Origin: Sycobia sp. Sy_11
Lineage: Eukaryota; Arthropoda; Insecta; Hymenoptera; Epichrysomallidae
NCBI GenBank assembly: GCA_018907035.1
Contig: JACCIC010000005.1
Location: 1,725,001 to 1,789,000, forward strand
DNA length: 64,000 bases
Direction: 5' to 3'
The position numbers and the translations under genes were made by a program. The notes beneath the pieces are model-generated. The model ran no database searches and was not told where the DNA came from. It worked only from the letters and a program-made list of their open reading frames with translations. This document shows positions 13,126-25,760 of this stretch, one piece after another (position 1 is the stretch's first letter; each line of letters starts with the position of its first letter).

Positions 13126-13183
<58 letters not shown>
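13126..13183. repeat. (TA)n microsatellite, 58 bp
   Basis: A pure run only 150 bp from the previous one. Confidence 0.95.
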
Positions 13184-13186
<3 letters not shown>

Positions 13187-13416
13187 GAAAAAGGAAACGG
13201 ACTAGCGCGCTAATATATACGGGCATAAGGAAACATTCCACGTTTTATCAAGTCCGCATAATTTCTTGCATCACAGGCTCGCGCGCGCGCAACGCGTTCT
13301 CTTTTCACCGATGTTTACGCGTATACAGTTATAGCATTGGATCCAGCCGATGAGTCGCCCACCGTGGAATTATGGATTTCGAGTCGATTCCCATGCGCGG
13401 CGATCTAACTTTATTA

Positions 13417-13420
<4 letters not shown>

Positions 13421-13505
<85 letters not shown>
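13421..13505. repeat. (TG)n microsatellite, 85 bp, uninterrupted
   Basis: Forty-two uninterrupted TG units. Long pure arrays are young and usually polymorphic. Confidence 0.97.
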
Positions 13506-13507
<2 letters not shown>

Positions 13508-13960
13508 TATATATAGGCGAACCGCAAAGTGCGACTCGTGTACGAGCTTAAGAAGTATATTATTATAATTGCCCATGTCTAGAATAAGACGAATATGTGG
13601 CGCTTTTGTAATCAGGGATAAAAAAAAAAAAGAAAATGAAAGCAATTTATTTATGTTTCCATTGCGCTACGATCAGTTTCAAAGCGGAGTTTATTGTTGT
13701 TGTTGCTGTTGTTGTTAGTTTTATTTGTGTGTTCGTGTGTCCGTGCATGCGTGTGAGTCTTGGAACGTGTATGTGTGTGTGTGTGTCTATATATAGCTTA
13801 AAACGACCGAGTCACGAGAATCGTGTGGGGGGAGGGGGCAAATATGACTGCGCGCGAGGCGCGAAGTGGAGGTACGTAAGATCCTTGCGGCACTCTGTAG
13901 TTTATTTATTTATTTATTTTTTTCTTTCCTTTAGCATAACTTAAGAGTAAGCGCTCGCGG

Positions 13961-14092
13961 CGGCTCTATTGAGAATCTGTACGTTTTAATCTTGCACGCG
14001 TCGTGCGACCTTAATGAAATTCTCGATGCTTCTCGTCGGCGAGGAGAAGCGATCGCGCCTTTAGCCGAATGAGAAACTTCGAATTCAAGATA

Positions 14093-14137
<45 letters not shown>

Positions 14138-16400
14138 GTATAGTTTGGGAAAAATGAGAGAAAAATCGAATTGTGCAATTAATACTGTATAAATTCTTAG
14201 GGATATTCATTACTATCGATGAAAATATCTAGTTTTCTTTTTGTGTTATAGATATGTGTCATCAAAAAATCCTACCACGGTCTATAGAATATACGGAATG
14301 TGAAAAAATTTCCCGTTATGCAATTGTTATAGAATCAGTGCGCAATAGAATGAAATAAAATTAGACGGAATACGTTCTAATGGTCTCCCTATTCTATGAA
14401 TCTGCCGTCAATAAATGAAATGGAATTAAGTTTATGCGTTACGATGAATATTCTTCGATTATTCTCCTTTGAAGGTCAACTGTAACTATCTCGTACTCAT
14501 AAAAGTTTGATATTAAATCAACAAAATTCGAATATCGGTAGGGTAAGGTATTAATTCCAACATATATGTCAATTAAGTTAAATTTTAAATAATTGAGAAA
14601 ACGAATGCTCAGTCAGTTATGAAGAAAAGAAAAAAAAAATCGTATCTGAAAGTAGTAACAGGCGTGCATGGGTAGACGCTTGATGTAAGAAAATTTATAT
14701 TAACTTGCGATAGCTACATGGAAGATGAACTTATTTTTAAAAAAAAATTGAATATTAGATGGAATGTTTATATTGGCTTCTTCAAATTATTAGTATGATA
14801 TTGTCTATTTGATTTATTGATTGAATCGATTATATATATATTCTTATTTAAGTATCTGTATAATTTTAAAATGTAACGTTTAAGTATTTTCTACAATATA
14901 CGCATATAAGATAGACGTTAATATTTTGCCTTTTACATCGGTAATGTCTTCTTTCACCTTTCTAAACGTTATATATCCAACATACGAGCGTGTATGAACA
15001 ATTTTCACAATTTCTGTCACATAACCGATCGATATTATCTACATTAATTATTTTATCCTTAGATAACTTAACGATGTCGTGAAAGTCAATATTCCATAGT
15101 CTTGTGAATGATTTTAAAATTATGCTTTATCATAATTTAGTGTACGTGTGCGTTTACAGCATTTATTTAAAGCATTACAATAAAAATTTGTATTCTATTA
15201 AAATCTCTTTCGTATTATTAATGAATCTTTGCTCGATATATCTATTTAAAAAATGTAAAAGATAATTATGTCGTACTGACATTTTTATTATTAATTTCAT
15301 GTTGTCTTTGCCAATACCGATCTTTTAGTTTGAGACATTTGTAAACTAGCATACAAATATAAAACGTATTTGTGTATATTTTGAGTAATGTAGCAGATCA
15401 TTTGAAATACTCAAAAACCTGTTTATTGTAAGGTCTTTTTGCACCCATAAGTTAACATCCGCAAATTTCTATAAAATGCAGTCTGTCTCAGCGGATCCGC
15501 TACTTCTTAAACCTTCGATATGTTTTTCTTATCGCTATTTTTTCTTTTATACTGACATTGCTCACAGTGCGAAACATAAATTTGACAATTAATTGCTATA
15601 GTTGGCCTTGAAGAAGGAGCGGAAATAAAGAATTGCCCCGAAACGTTGGCACAAATGTCAAATTTCTTTCTCATTATTTCACTCGCGTTGCAACTATGAG
15701 AATTTCGAGGTCCCCCTTACACTGCTGTATTTCATATAAATATCGGCGAAGAAATTTCCTATCCGAACGAATGGTAGAAATTATCTGGAGCTCAGCATCG
15801 ATCGTTTTAACTGTACCGCCAGTATCTATCGCAAATATCGAAGCGTTTCATCGACGCGAATTTATCTGTGAACTGTCGTAAAATGTGGTTCCTTCGTCGG
15901 CATCGAGATGCATACCAGGAAGGTCGTCGAATATGGTTATTAATAATTTTCTGAAGGTCAAATGGAAACATTTAATATACAGCGTTGAATCGATAATTTA
16001 GCCATAATTACGTAATAATCGAGCGCGTTATTGAACATCAGTATATATCGGTGTATACACCGATCGAAGATGGTATCATTACGACTGCGATAAAAATTAT
16101 CGCTTATAAACTCATACGATTATTATCATATCACATATTATCATTACAATTATAATTTTTTTTCTAATAAATATTCATTTTTTCTTTAACCAATAATGAA
16201 TAACTATAAACATTAGGTATAAACTATAATGAAAATTTCATTAAGGCTCTAATACGAGAAATTTAGAGTATTGGAGTATTTTCATCTTCTCCATACAAAC
16301 GGCTGACGACAAAAATATACACACGTACCGCAACGTTATATAATTATTATAAGAAAGGTTTGTCCATTATTTGAAGATGGGTATGCCGTATAATGCGCGA
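13961..16400. other. AT-rich intergenic DNA; no gene
   Basis: Starts with (TG)n at 14096-14135. No coding exon could be supported. Near 15606-15650 the sequence GAAGAAGG ... CCCCGAAACGTTGGC resembles motifs seen in 3' ends of some insect retroelements. At 16047-16064 there is a perfect 18-bp palindrome. The 82-codon frame at 15633-15881 overlaps the repeat-like motif and is not credible as a gene. Confidence 0.5.
16047..16064. other. Perfect 18-bp palindrome
   Basis: ATCGGTGTATACACCGAT reads the same on both strands. It could be a dimer-binding site or chance. Confidence 0.4.
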
Positions 16401-16408
16401 TAATTATC

Positions 16409-16458
<50 letters not shown>

Positions 16459-18173
16459 AAGGAAAAAAATTTGAGAAAAAGGATTATAAACGAAAAAGAG
16501 CGAGCCCGTGCGCGACGAAATGTGGGTGGTTTGGTGATAGGGAAAGGCGGGAGAATTCGCATGCGCCTAAGCAGATCCGCGATATGCAAATATCCCACCG
16601 TCACTCCCCTCCCACTCCACTACCCCCCCCCCCCCTTCGCCCATCTCGACGCCGACGTTGGACTCAGCGTCGCGCAAATATTCTCGCATGCCCGGGAACC
16701 GTTCCGATACGCGGCAACGTAGTCGGCGACGGCGCGACTGCTGGAGGGCTCTATAGACGGCACACAGATCGACCGCCCAGCTGTCCCTCTCTCTCTCTCT
16801 CTCTCCAACGCGCAGCAACTTTTTTTTATCGATTCCGGCGTACAGCTCCCTACCGAATTCCTATATATTTATACACATATGTGTACATATACATGCACAC
16901 AGACACTTATTCGTGACTGTTTATACCCGCCCCGTTATATACGCTAGCTGCTCGTGATAACGCGCGCGTACACTAGGCCGCGACGCTTTTTGTATTTATA
17001 CAGACCGCTCCCTCCCTCGCCCTCCCCCCTCCCCCCCGATAAGATTCCGCGTCCGCGGCAATATCTACGCGGCGAACGCCGATTCGTTTCGCGCGCAGAA
17101 CGGAAGATCGCAGTCGCGACCTGGCTGCGATCGGGAGATAGGGGGCGACAGAGAGGCACGTATTAATTAATCCCCCCAAAAAAAAAGCTGTGATTGGTCA
17201 AGCGAATGATAATATTTCTAGTATTTATTTAATGATTTGTAAAATCTACAGTTATGGTGGGTAAACGTATATTTGGGCGAGTATTGTATGAATTTACAAA
17301 GGAATTTTTAGCCAAAATTTACCAAAAAGTCCTTGGATCACAGTCACGTACTTCTAAAAAAATTCTGCAATTTTTTTTTCTTAATTCTAATTTCTTCGAA
17401 CAACCGTTTCCGCGCGCATCACATAATTAAGAAATTAGTGTAATTAACTCGATGTAAAATACAATGTTAAAAAGCAATATATCTTAGATATTTAAAGACG
17501 AACATTTTTAATTTAATAAAAAATGAAAATTTATTCCCGCTAACTGTCAAGCAGATCATCTAGAATCGAAACTTTATAATGCAATATACAAATATACATT
17601 GAAGCAGAATTATTTCTATCTCATGAATAAAATATATTGATAAAAATCAATAATATTGACGTAAAATTACAAAAAATTGTTTTTCTCAATTAAAATGTAC
17701 ACATAAATTGCTTGATGAATTGTTATTATAAATAATTATAAATAATTGTTTAATTAATTTGCTTTCGGTAGACATTTATAATTGAACTAAACTCTGAACT
17801 ACTTTTTCATACATTTCTAACCTTTTAATATTGAATTCTATATTATAATAATAGTAAAATAGAAATGATTTATGAAATCGAAATATAAATTAAAATCAAA
17901 ATTTGATTATAGAAAAAAATCTCGAACAAAACCCTCTTAATTTTTCATTAATCCATCTAAATAATAATGCCATGACGATGTTTTATTATTATATTTCTTT
18001 TGTGACAGCGAAGCTCTCCGTACAATTTTTAACTAACATTCTTTTCCTAGACACATCTCTAATAGCAGTAGCTGCCACTTTTTTCTGACTCAATCGATTC
18101 AAGTTCGACCGATCCTATCCAATATAGCTTCCGATTCCTTCTATTCGCGGTCGCGATTAATTTTATTACCCAG

Positions 18174-18209
<36 letters not shown>

Positions 18210-18644
18210 GTGTGTACTGCAGTGGCTCGCCTGTCGCTGAGCAAAACCGCCAAATCCCCCGAGTAATATCCGCAGCCAAGCCTCGTAGCTAAAAACAAAA
18301 AATAAATCCTCTGACTGATCACATTCCTACGCGGTCAATACATAATAATGACGGACGCCAAGTTCACTCTCTACGCGTTGTTATATATAGTATTGGTGTT
18401 CCATGTCCGATAGCAATACATATATTTATAAATATATATATATATATCATATATATATATATATAATATATACGTAGAGAGTGCATCCTGTACACATATT
18501 GAAAATTTCAATATACCTGTTCTCCCACTCTATAGCTACGCGTAACAATATTAGTGCTTATATATATAGTATAAGGAACTTGCGCACGCGCATCGCGTGT
18601 GTAATTATGCAAAAAAGCGCGAGGCCTCGCATAATTGGAAAGTA

Positions 18645-18660
18645 TACATACATACATACG

Positions 18661-18691
<31 letters not shown>

Positions 18692-18706
18692 GTATATATA
18701 CATATA

Positions 18707-18751
<45 letters not shown>
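18645..18751. repeat. Compound (ATAC)n-(AT)n microsatellite
   Basis: ATAC tetramers at 18645-18684 pass through short ATGT variants into a pure AT run at 18713-18751. Confidence 0.93.
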
Positions 18752-18758
<7 letters not shown>

Positions 18759-18826
18759 CACATATAAAGACACATAACTTTTACACCGCGCTCACGCGAG
18801 CGTGAATCTTGGCCATATTTTTCCTT

Positions 18827-18874
18827 TCTCTCTCTCTCTCTCTGTCCCTCTCTCTCTCTCTCTCTCTCTCTCTC
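18827..18874. repeat. (CT)n microsatellite, interrupted
   Basis: About 48 bp of CT with one GTCC interruption. Confidence 0.93.
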
Positions 18875-19160
18875 ACTTTCCGCCCCCTCCGGCTCCCCAG
18901 CCTTCTTTCCGCCCTCGCGCGGCGAGAGTCGCGGCGACCGAGGACGCGTTAACGAAAGACAGACGCTTCTTCGCCTGACGAATGGGCGCGCCCATTATCC
19001 TCGCCGCGCAATAGCGGTCGCAGGGATTACAATACGGACGGGGGGAGGGGGGACGCTCGTGCCACGAGCGTGTGCTCGCCGTTACGAGCGACGGGCCGAC
19101 ACGGAACGACAATTGGCACCTTTTTTGCTGCTCGCAGTTCGCAGCGAACATATATATATA

Positions 19161-21229
19161 TATTATATTTCCAAGTACATATTTTGGATTGATTAAATTT
19201 CTGAATTAATATTGTCTAAATTACCGATGGAATAAGATTTAACCTTTAATTTAACAACTCAAGTTGATTAGACAAAAAATCAGTTTAAACTTTAAAATCA
19301 CTTTAAACTACTATTTAAATAATCATGTTCACATATATTCTCTTAAATGCAGACAGTTTCGATAATCAATAAATGTAATGAACGGATTGGAATAAATTTA
19401 AGAAAGGATTTGGTGACAATTTCGACAATAAAATTAATAAAATTTCAATTATATCTGATAACTCTGTTTTTTCTTCAATTTTTGTCATAATATCTATTTG
19501 TTAAATTTGCGGCTTGTACAATTTTTTCGGTCAAAATCCAATGATCGAAGATAATATCGGCTTCATCGACAAGTATCCGACGAATACCGATGCTAGCCTG
19601 GGATGAAATCGATGCTAGTGTGCGAGTGAGATAATAACCGTGATGACTTTTACTATTATCACACCTATAATATAATTGCAAGGATTGCTATTAAGTAGTG
19701 ACTATTACTACAGAGTGATAAGTGTTATCTAATTTACTCGAGTCTAACGTTAAGCTTACATTATTAGGAGTTTTCAAAATATGAATTTACTTTCAAGAAT
19801 TTCGCTTTTATATCAACTTTTAAAACCCTGTTCCAAATGATTTATATTCTCCAATGTAATGAATGTAACCAAGCTAATCAATGCTCTTTTATTGCCTGTT
19901 TCAGATATCTAGCCATTTGTCCCGTATACTATAATATTTATCAAAATCTTTACAATTAATTTTATAAGCTACTACAGCTTTTCAACATTTATCCTACTCA
20001 TCTCTACAACTGTTAGACAAATTACTTGAGTTAGTATTAATGTTGAAGTAAACTATTGTGTTTTTAAAAATTACTTGCGATTCTTTTCGATAAACCTTTA
20101 CATACGGTAGATTAAGAACTATATTATTAAAAAACTATATTATTAAAAAAACTATAAAGTAATTTTTGCTTCCAAGTCAACTGAGTAATCGTAATTAATG
20201 AATATTTCTCTAACCAATTTTGAAATTACCTTAACAAACATTTTTATGCAATAATTTGATTACGCTGCCAATGACCCCATTATAACTCTGTATCATTAAT
20301 ATCCATGTAACTCTGATAGCATGAATCTCCAAATAGCTCAATTGGTTATTTAATTCTAATTCCACGGTAAATTTCTTTCTATCATGGATTTCGAGAGGTT
20401 TTTCCTTGGCACGTTGAAATTGCGACAGGAAAATACTTGAAAATACCGGCGGAATTTCGGTTATTATATCAGAACACATTACTCAAATACTTCCAAGATT
20501 ATTGTAACACGCTAGTAAGGTATGACAAAACAAAACAAAAACCAATGATTTATATTAATGGTAAAAATTCTTGTTATTGAATTATAATGGACATTGGGAA
20601 CTTCGTTCAATGTTATTCCCATTTTGAATAACGGCATCCGACATGTTAACGTTTAAGTATTTTTTCAAAATTTTTCTTATTAAAATTTTTTACTGCTAGT
20701 TTATATTGATTTGTAAAAAAATGAGGATCGAAAATATTTTCTTACTACTTAACGTTTGTACTTAATAACATAATCAGTAAGGAGTTTGCTTGAAAAAATT
20801 GATTTTTCTACCCCCCCCCCCTTGACCCTCGTGTTCTGGTTTTGCTCATATATACAATTGACCGAATATATATTACATCTGTAAATATAAGCCTCCTTGT
20901 GTAGTTCTTAGATTGTTACTAGTCAGCGCATTAAGATTTTACCGTACTTGACAAATAAATAACGTCTCGACATCTTTATTTCAAATATTTGCATAAAGCG
21001 GAGGCTGAAATTTGTAAGAAGTTGTTTGGGATTCTTCAAAGGTCGTTTGCTATTTAATTATGTGTATATATATGTGTGTTGTGTATGTATGCGTGTATAT
21101 ATAGAAAAACTTTCTCTCGCCGATCTAATCGCTTTAAAATGCTAATTCGGTTCAGTTACTAAACACACGCGCCGCTAAAGTGTCGGCATTGAACGTCAGT
21201 GTAAAATCATTCAGGAGGCACATCGCATT

Positions 21230-21281
<52 letters not shown>

Positions 21282-21348
21282 GAAAACTATGAATGGTTGT
21301 TTTTGCCTTTACCGTTCATATACAGTGATTAAGTCGATGCTTGATTGA

Positions 21349-21404
<56 letters not shown>

Positions 21405-22369
21405 CAAGTCCTCATAATTATGTAAATTGAAAAGTCGCCTCATTCAATAAATTGCACTGACTGTTGACTTTGCAATTATTTAGTCTTTGAAAAATCGCGT
21501 TAATCAACGGCATGGATATAATTATAAAATATAAATGTGTTTTATTTGCTACAAATGATTATCATTCATTCGAAATTCCTCATACAGTTGCCAAATCGAT
21601 AAAAATCCATATAAGGACTGGAATTGCATGTATGAAATATTCATACGTAAACTTACAGCTTACGATGAATAAAATATAATCGAAGAAAAGTAAAAATATC
21701 AAAGTATGTATATGAATCATGCTGATCTCAGTTCCTTTAAGGATAGAAAACTAGGGTTCGATGCGATTACATTTGGATTTGGATATCTTTATCATTTTTG
21801 GCACATATACCGTGACTCAGGTATTGGTATTGTTATACTATCCGTCTTAGTTATTGGAATATAATATTTGAGAAGACGCGTGACGTTAAAAAAAATCAAC
21901 AAAATCAAGTTGTAAGTACTTGTATAATAAATAATTTTATGTATCTACAAATGCTGAAACACCTAGTAAATATTGTATATCCGTAGTGTCTGCTTTGTGT
22001 GTGTGTGTGTGCGCGCGCGCGTATGTGTGCATGCTTAGCGGCCTTTCCCATTATTGAATTTTTATTGCGAGAACGCTTAATAATAGCTCTATTTACCAAG
22101 CATCGCAAGTCAATCTTAAAAAATTGAAAATTAACCTCAGGGCGCCCGAACCGACTGTCTAATCGTTTTCGCATTTCGATCGTTATCGCCTACCACGGGC
22201 CCATTACAAAGGATCATCAGGTGTAAGAAATTGAAAACGGTTTGTCGGCTGCCTCGCGCGCTTCTGTCGGCTTCGTATCCCCCCCCCCCCCGTTGCGACC
22301 GCGTATATAAAAACGAGTGGAGGGAATAGCAAACTTTTGGAGGATCTTTCAATCATTAACTTTTTCCCC

Positions 22370-22370
<1 letters not shown>
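19161..22370. other. AT-rich intergenic DNA; no gene
   Basis: No supportable exon. Two (TA)n runs (21235-21278 and 21351-21403), a poly-C tract near 20811 and another near 22268 are present. The frames at 20231-20479 and 19475-19681 (both minus) have no recognizable domain or splice context. Confidence 0.5.
21351..21403. repeat. (AT)n microsatellite, 53 bp
   Basis: A pure run; a sister (TA)n of 44 bp lies at 21235-21278. Confidence 0.95.
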
Positions 22371-22371
<1 letters not shown>

Positions 22372-22424
<53 letters not shown>

Positions 22425-22458
22425 GTGTGTGTGCCTGGCGCGTGCCACATTAGCGTTC

Positions 22459-22526
<68 letters not shown>
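22372..22526. repeat. Pair of (AT)n arrays flanking a short unique segment
   Basis: AT runs at 22372-22421 and about 22469-22526 are separated by about 47 bp of GT-rich and unique DNA. Confidence 0.93.
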
Positions 22527-22529
<3 letters not shown>

Positions 22530-22667
22530 GACTGCCGATCAGCGCGCGGGGCAAACAATGTGTATAGAAGAAAATGAGGGCGTGCACCCAATATCCTCGG
22601 GCGGCGCCGCCGGACACTCGAGCGCCGACATTCTCCAACACCTGTCCGCATCAGGCATGGATATAGT

Positions 22668-22699
<32 letters not shown>

Positions 22700-23585
22700 G
22701 AGAGAAAGATACATAAATGATCTGCGAAACAAGATTTTTGGCACTATAATATAAAAACCCAGAGCAAAAAAACCAACGGCGCGTGTCGCCTCTATACCTA
22801 GATATATATATATAGCTAACCCGCCCGCTATACAACACCTGCGCAGGAAGCGCTGGACGAGCATCGACGGACCGCGGGGGAATTGCTGGATGAAAGGAAG
22901 AGCGGGTGGGGAGGCGGGGGGGGAGGGGGTACGAGGGTCCTAAGTAATACACCGATTGCACTTTAACTCGCGCTCGAGTCGAGGGGGACTCTGTACGTCC
23001 TTTGTCTACCACACTCTCGCGGGCGACGGTCCGTCGCATCGGCGCGTCAGAATCGCTTTACGCCGCGTCGCGACGCGAGGCGAAACGAGCGCGCTTAATT
23101 TTTTACGATCCCGGCCGCGCGCGCGCGCGCGGTCTTCGGGGGGTGGGGGTACGGGGGTACGTCTCGGGCGATACTCGAGCGAGCGCCCCCCCCCCGCTCC
23201 AAGCGGGACGCGGTTTGACACTTTCATCGAGGGACCGCGTGCGTGGCTCGTTGGTGACGTAATTTGCGCAGGAAATGAAACTCGAGAGAGAGAGAGAGAG
23301 AGAGAGAGAACGGTGCGGTTTTCTTTTCTCTTTCAAAGAACATTTGTCGATTTTTCGGTGTCGCGCGATCGTGGATTTTATCAATTGGCTGGAAGTTCTC
23401 TGTGACGCGGGATTTCTTCAAGTACGATAAAGATACGTCAGATATTCGTAAGTTAGCAAATAGACATATTTCTATTTCTTGGGTTATACTCGAATAAAGT
23501 AGCTGAACGTTTTTGAAAGTTTCTTTCAGGAAGGTGTATGAAATTCATGTAAAAGTCTAATTTTTTTATCTCTATTCTTAAATTA

Positions 23586-23641
<56 letters not shown>

Positions 23642-24233
23642 ACATATACGACTTTCTCGATTTCATTAGAGGCTGTCACTTTTAAATAAACACACGGCTC
23701 ATTACACGCATAACGTAACTGTTGCAAATTAACTTTAAGCTTGACGAAAGAACCAAAAATTTATTATTATTCCCAGCTACGACGTAATTCACGTTGTGGT
23801 GGGTCATGGTAGCCAGCTGATTGAGCTGCACAGATATCTCCGTTTGTTAATTTTAAAAATATCACTATCTTCATAATGCAGAAATCAATTAATTCAGAAT
23901 TTAATTAATTTTAATTATTTTCATCGGAAGCACTCTATATCAAATGTTGAAGAGAAAAATCTTTCTTATATCCCAGTTTATCAACTTGTCAATTCTTTTA
24001 CTACGTAAGTATATAGAAAATCCTATCTGTTGAATAAAATGAATTGGACGTAATGTAAAGTTCGCGATGCGCTCTTGTACATCTGTATTTTTCATAAACA
24101 ATTCAAGAATGATGGAGAGCTTTATTGCAAATCGGCAAAACATTTAGAAATCAAAACGAATCTTTTACAATTTGCAAGCATCAATATATAATTGGGATGA
24201 AAAATGAAGACATTGCATATCCATAATATCAAT

Positions 24234-24284
<51 letters not shown>

Positions 24285-24593
24285 CCGCGAAACGTTTCGT
24301 TCCGGGCATCAAATTGATGCCGGGATCTCTTCCCCCTCCCCCGCCCCGCCGTCGTCGCCGCCCCATTCGTTATCGGAAAAATCTCATTAATATCCACTTT
24401 GCGCTAATAATAAGGAACGAGAAAACTTGATTCGCGATCAATATATGTATCGACACGGCGATCGGCTGCGGCCAACGTCGGCCGACGCGCGATTTCACTT
24501 TAAATAGATGCACGCGCGCCGCGCGGTACCGCTTTAATTCCTTCGCCGATGTATAGATATATACATGTATACAGCAGGACAGAGAGATGTGAG

Positions 24594-24600
<7 letters not shown>

Positions 24601-24658
<58 letters not shown>
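24601..24658. repeat. (GA)n microsatellite, 58 bp
   Basis: A pure run. GA tracts are the type of sequence bound by GAGA factor in insects, but a regulatory role is only a possibility. Confidence 0.95.
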
Positions 24659-24664
<6 letters not shown>

Positions 24665-25574
24665 TCATTGCGGAGGAAAGTGAATCTCGATCACGTTTAC
24701 TTTCCTGCGCGCGCGCGCGCCGACGAGCGTGTACTTTTGCCGTAAAACACGCGAGTGCATCCTGCATCGGTCGACGCCCCCCGCCAAGCTTACTAAGATC
24801 GTAACTGTGCTTGTATACATATATATATATGACGATACAGAGCCGCCACGGACTCCGTCGAACCGTCTAGAACTATCCGCACGCAACGCTTCTTTTCTTT
24901 TCGCGGATTTGATAGGCTGAAATGTTGGCTCCAATAAGCCGAATGCTGAATTTTTGGGCATTTCGATTATTCTGAGCTTTATTCTAATACTACTATATTT
25001 TCCAGACTGTAGATATGTGTGTATATATATATGTATGTGTGTGTATATATATATATATCGACGTATATTAATATGATGTGAAACTAGTTTGAAACTAATG
25101 CGATATGGCGCGCGGTAAATGTACTTCCGCATAAATCGACTTCCACGAACGTTTAGAGAGAATAAATTCTAAAAAAAATCTCGATTTCATAGATATCTCG
25201 CGGACATAATTCTTATGTAAACTGTATCAAATATTTTTACAAAATAATGCCCGAGCTTTTTGAAAGCAGGGTCATTTCCCGATACCACGTTCGCGCTCGA
25301 TCGTATATCATCGAGTGCTATCGTAAACGCACCGATAACGTATAAGCAATGAGAAAGTACGAGGTTTTCGTGGAAATAAAAGAGTTTACCCGCGAAAACG
25401 CCAGGAACGATTCTAGTGAATTACGCAAGGGCTCGATAAATAATAACCTCGAAAAATTATAGATATACGTGGAATATTTAATCGGCCCCAATCGTCTCGT
25501 TAACGCCGCGGAGTCGCGGCCGCGTATGCGTGAGCCAGAAAAAAAAAAAAAAAAAAAGAAGAAAAGAGCGATCG

Positions 25575-25604
25575 TCGACGACGACGACGACGACGACGAC
25601 GACG
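25575..25604. repeat. (GAC)n trinucleotide run, about 30 bp
   Basis: About ten GAC units next to a poly-A stretch. It yields a poly-Asp frame on one strand and poly-Arg or poly-Ser on the other, none of which sits in a credible gene. Confidence 0.9.
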
Positions 25605-25760
25605 GGTTGAAAAATAGAGCGAGAAAACCGAGGGTCCGCGCGAGCGTGCGTGCATGTCCGCGCGCGTACTTCCTCCCAGCAACGACACCGGGGCGAAGGA
25701 AAAACAACGACAAAGTCCTCTCTGGCTCTGACACGTCAAATAATTAAGCGTATTTCTGGG

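Larger units (their letters stand above)
8811..13960. other. Microsatellite-dense intergenic block; no gene
   Basis: This block alternates unique DNA with many simple repeats: (TA)n at 9265-9305, (CT)n then (TA)n at 9413-9462, (TA)n at 10338-10387, (TATC)n then (TA)n at 10873-10957, (TA)n at 11052-11095, (GT)n/(GTGTGC)n at 11185-11268, (AT)n at 11387-11418, (TA)n at 11661-11701, 12183-12228, 12915-12971 and 13126-13183, and (TG)n at 13421-13505. The longer open frames (for example 12540-12851, 103 codons) show no recognizable domain. Confidence 0.6.
16401..19160. other. Mixed GC-rich and AT-rich intergenic DNA with simple repeats; no gene
   Basis: Contains (AT)n at 16411-16453, a poly-C tract near 16623, (CT)n near 16790, (TG)n at 18177-18214, (ATAC)n at 18645-18684 followed by (AT)n at 18713-18751, and (CT)n at 18827-18874. 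The GC-rich stretches at 16.5-17.2 kb and 18.8-19.1 kb give open frames on both strands with no recognizable domain. The AT-rich part at 17.2-18.0 kb shows nothing. Confidence 0.55.
22527..25760. other. GC-rich intergenic DNA with simple repeats; no gene
   Basis: Contains (GA)n at 22670-22706 and around 23285-23309, (AT)n at 23589-23637 and 24238-24282, a 58-bp (GA)n at 24601-24658, poly-A at about 25539-25557 and a (GAC)n run at 25575-25604. CpG-dense parts at 22.85-23.4 kb and 24.4-24.8 kb look island-like but show no convincing first exon. Confidence 0.5.
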
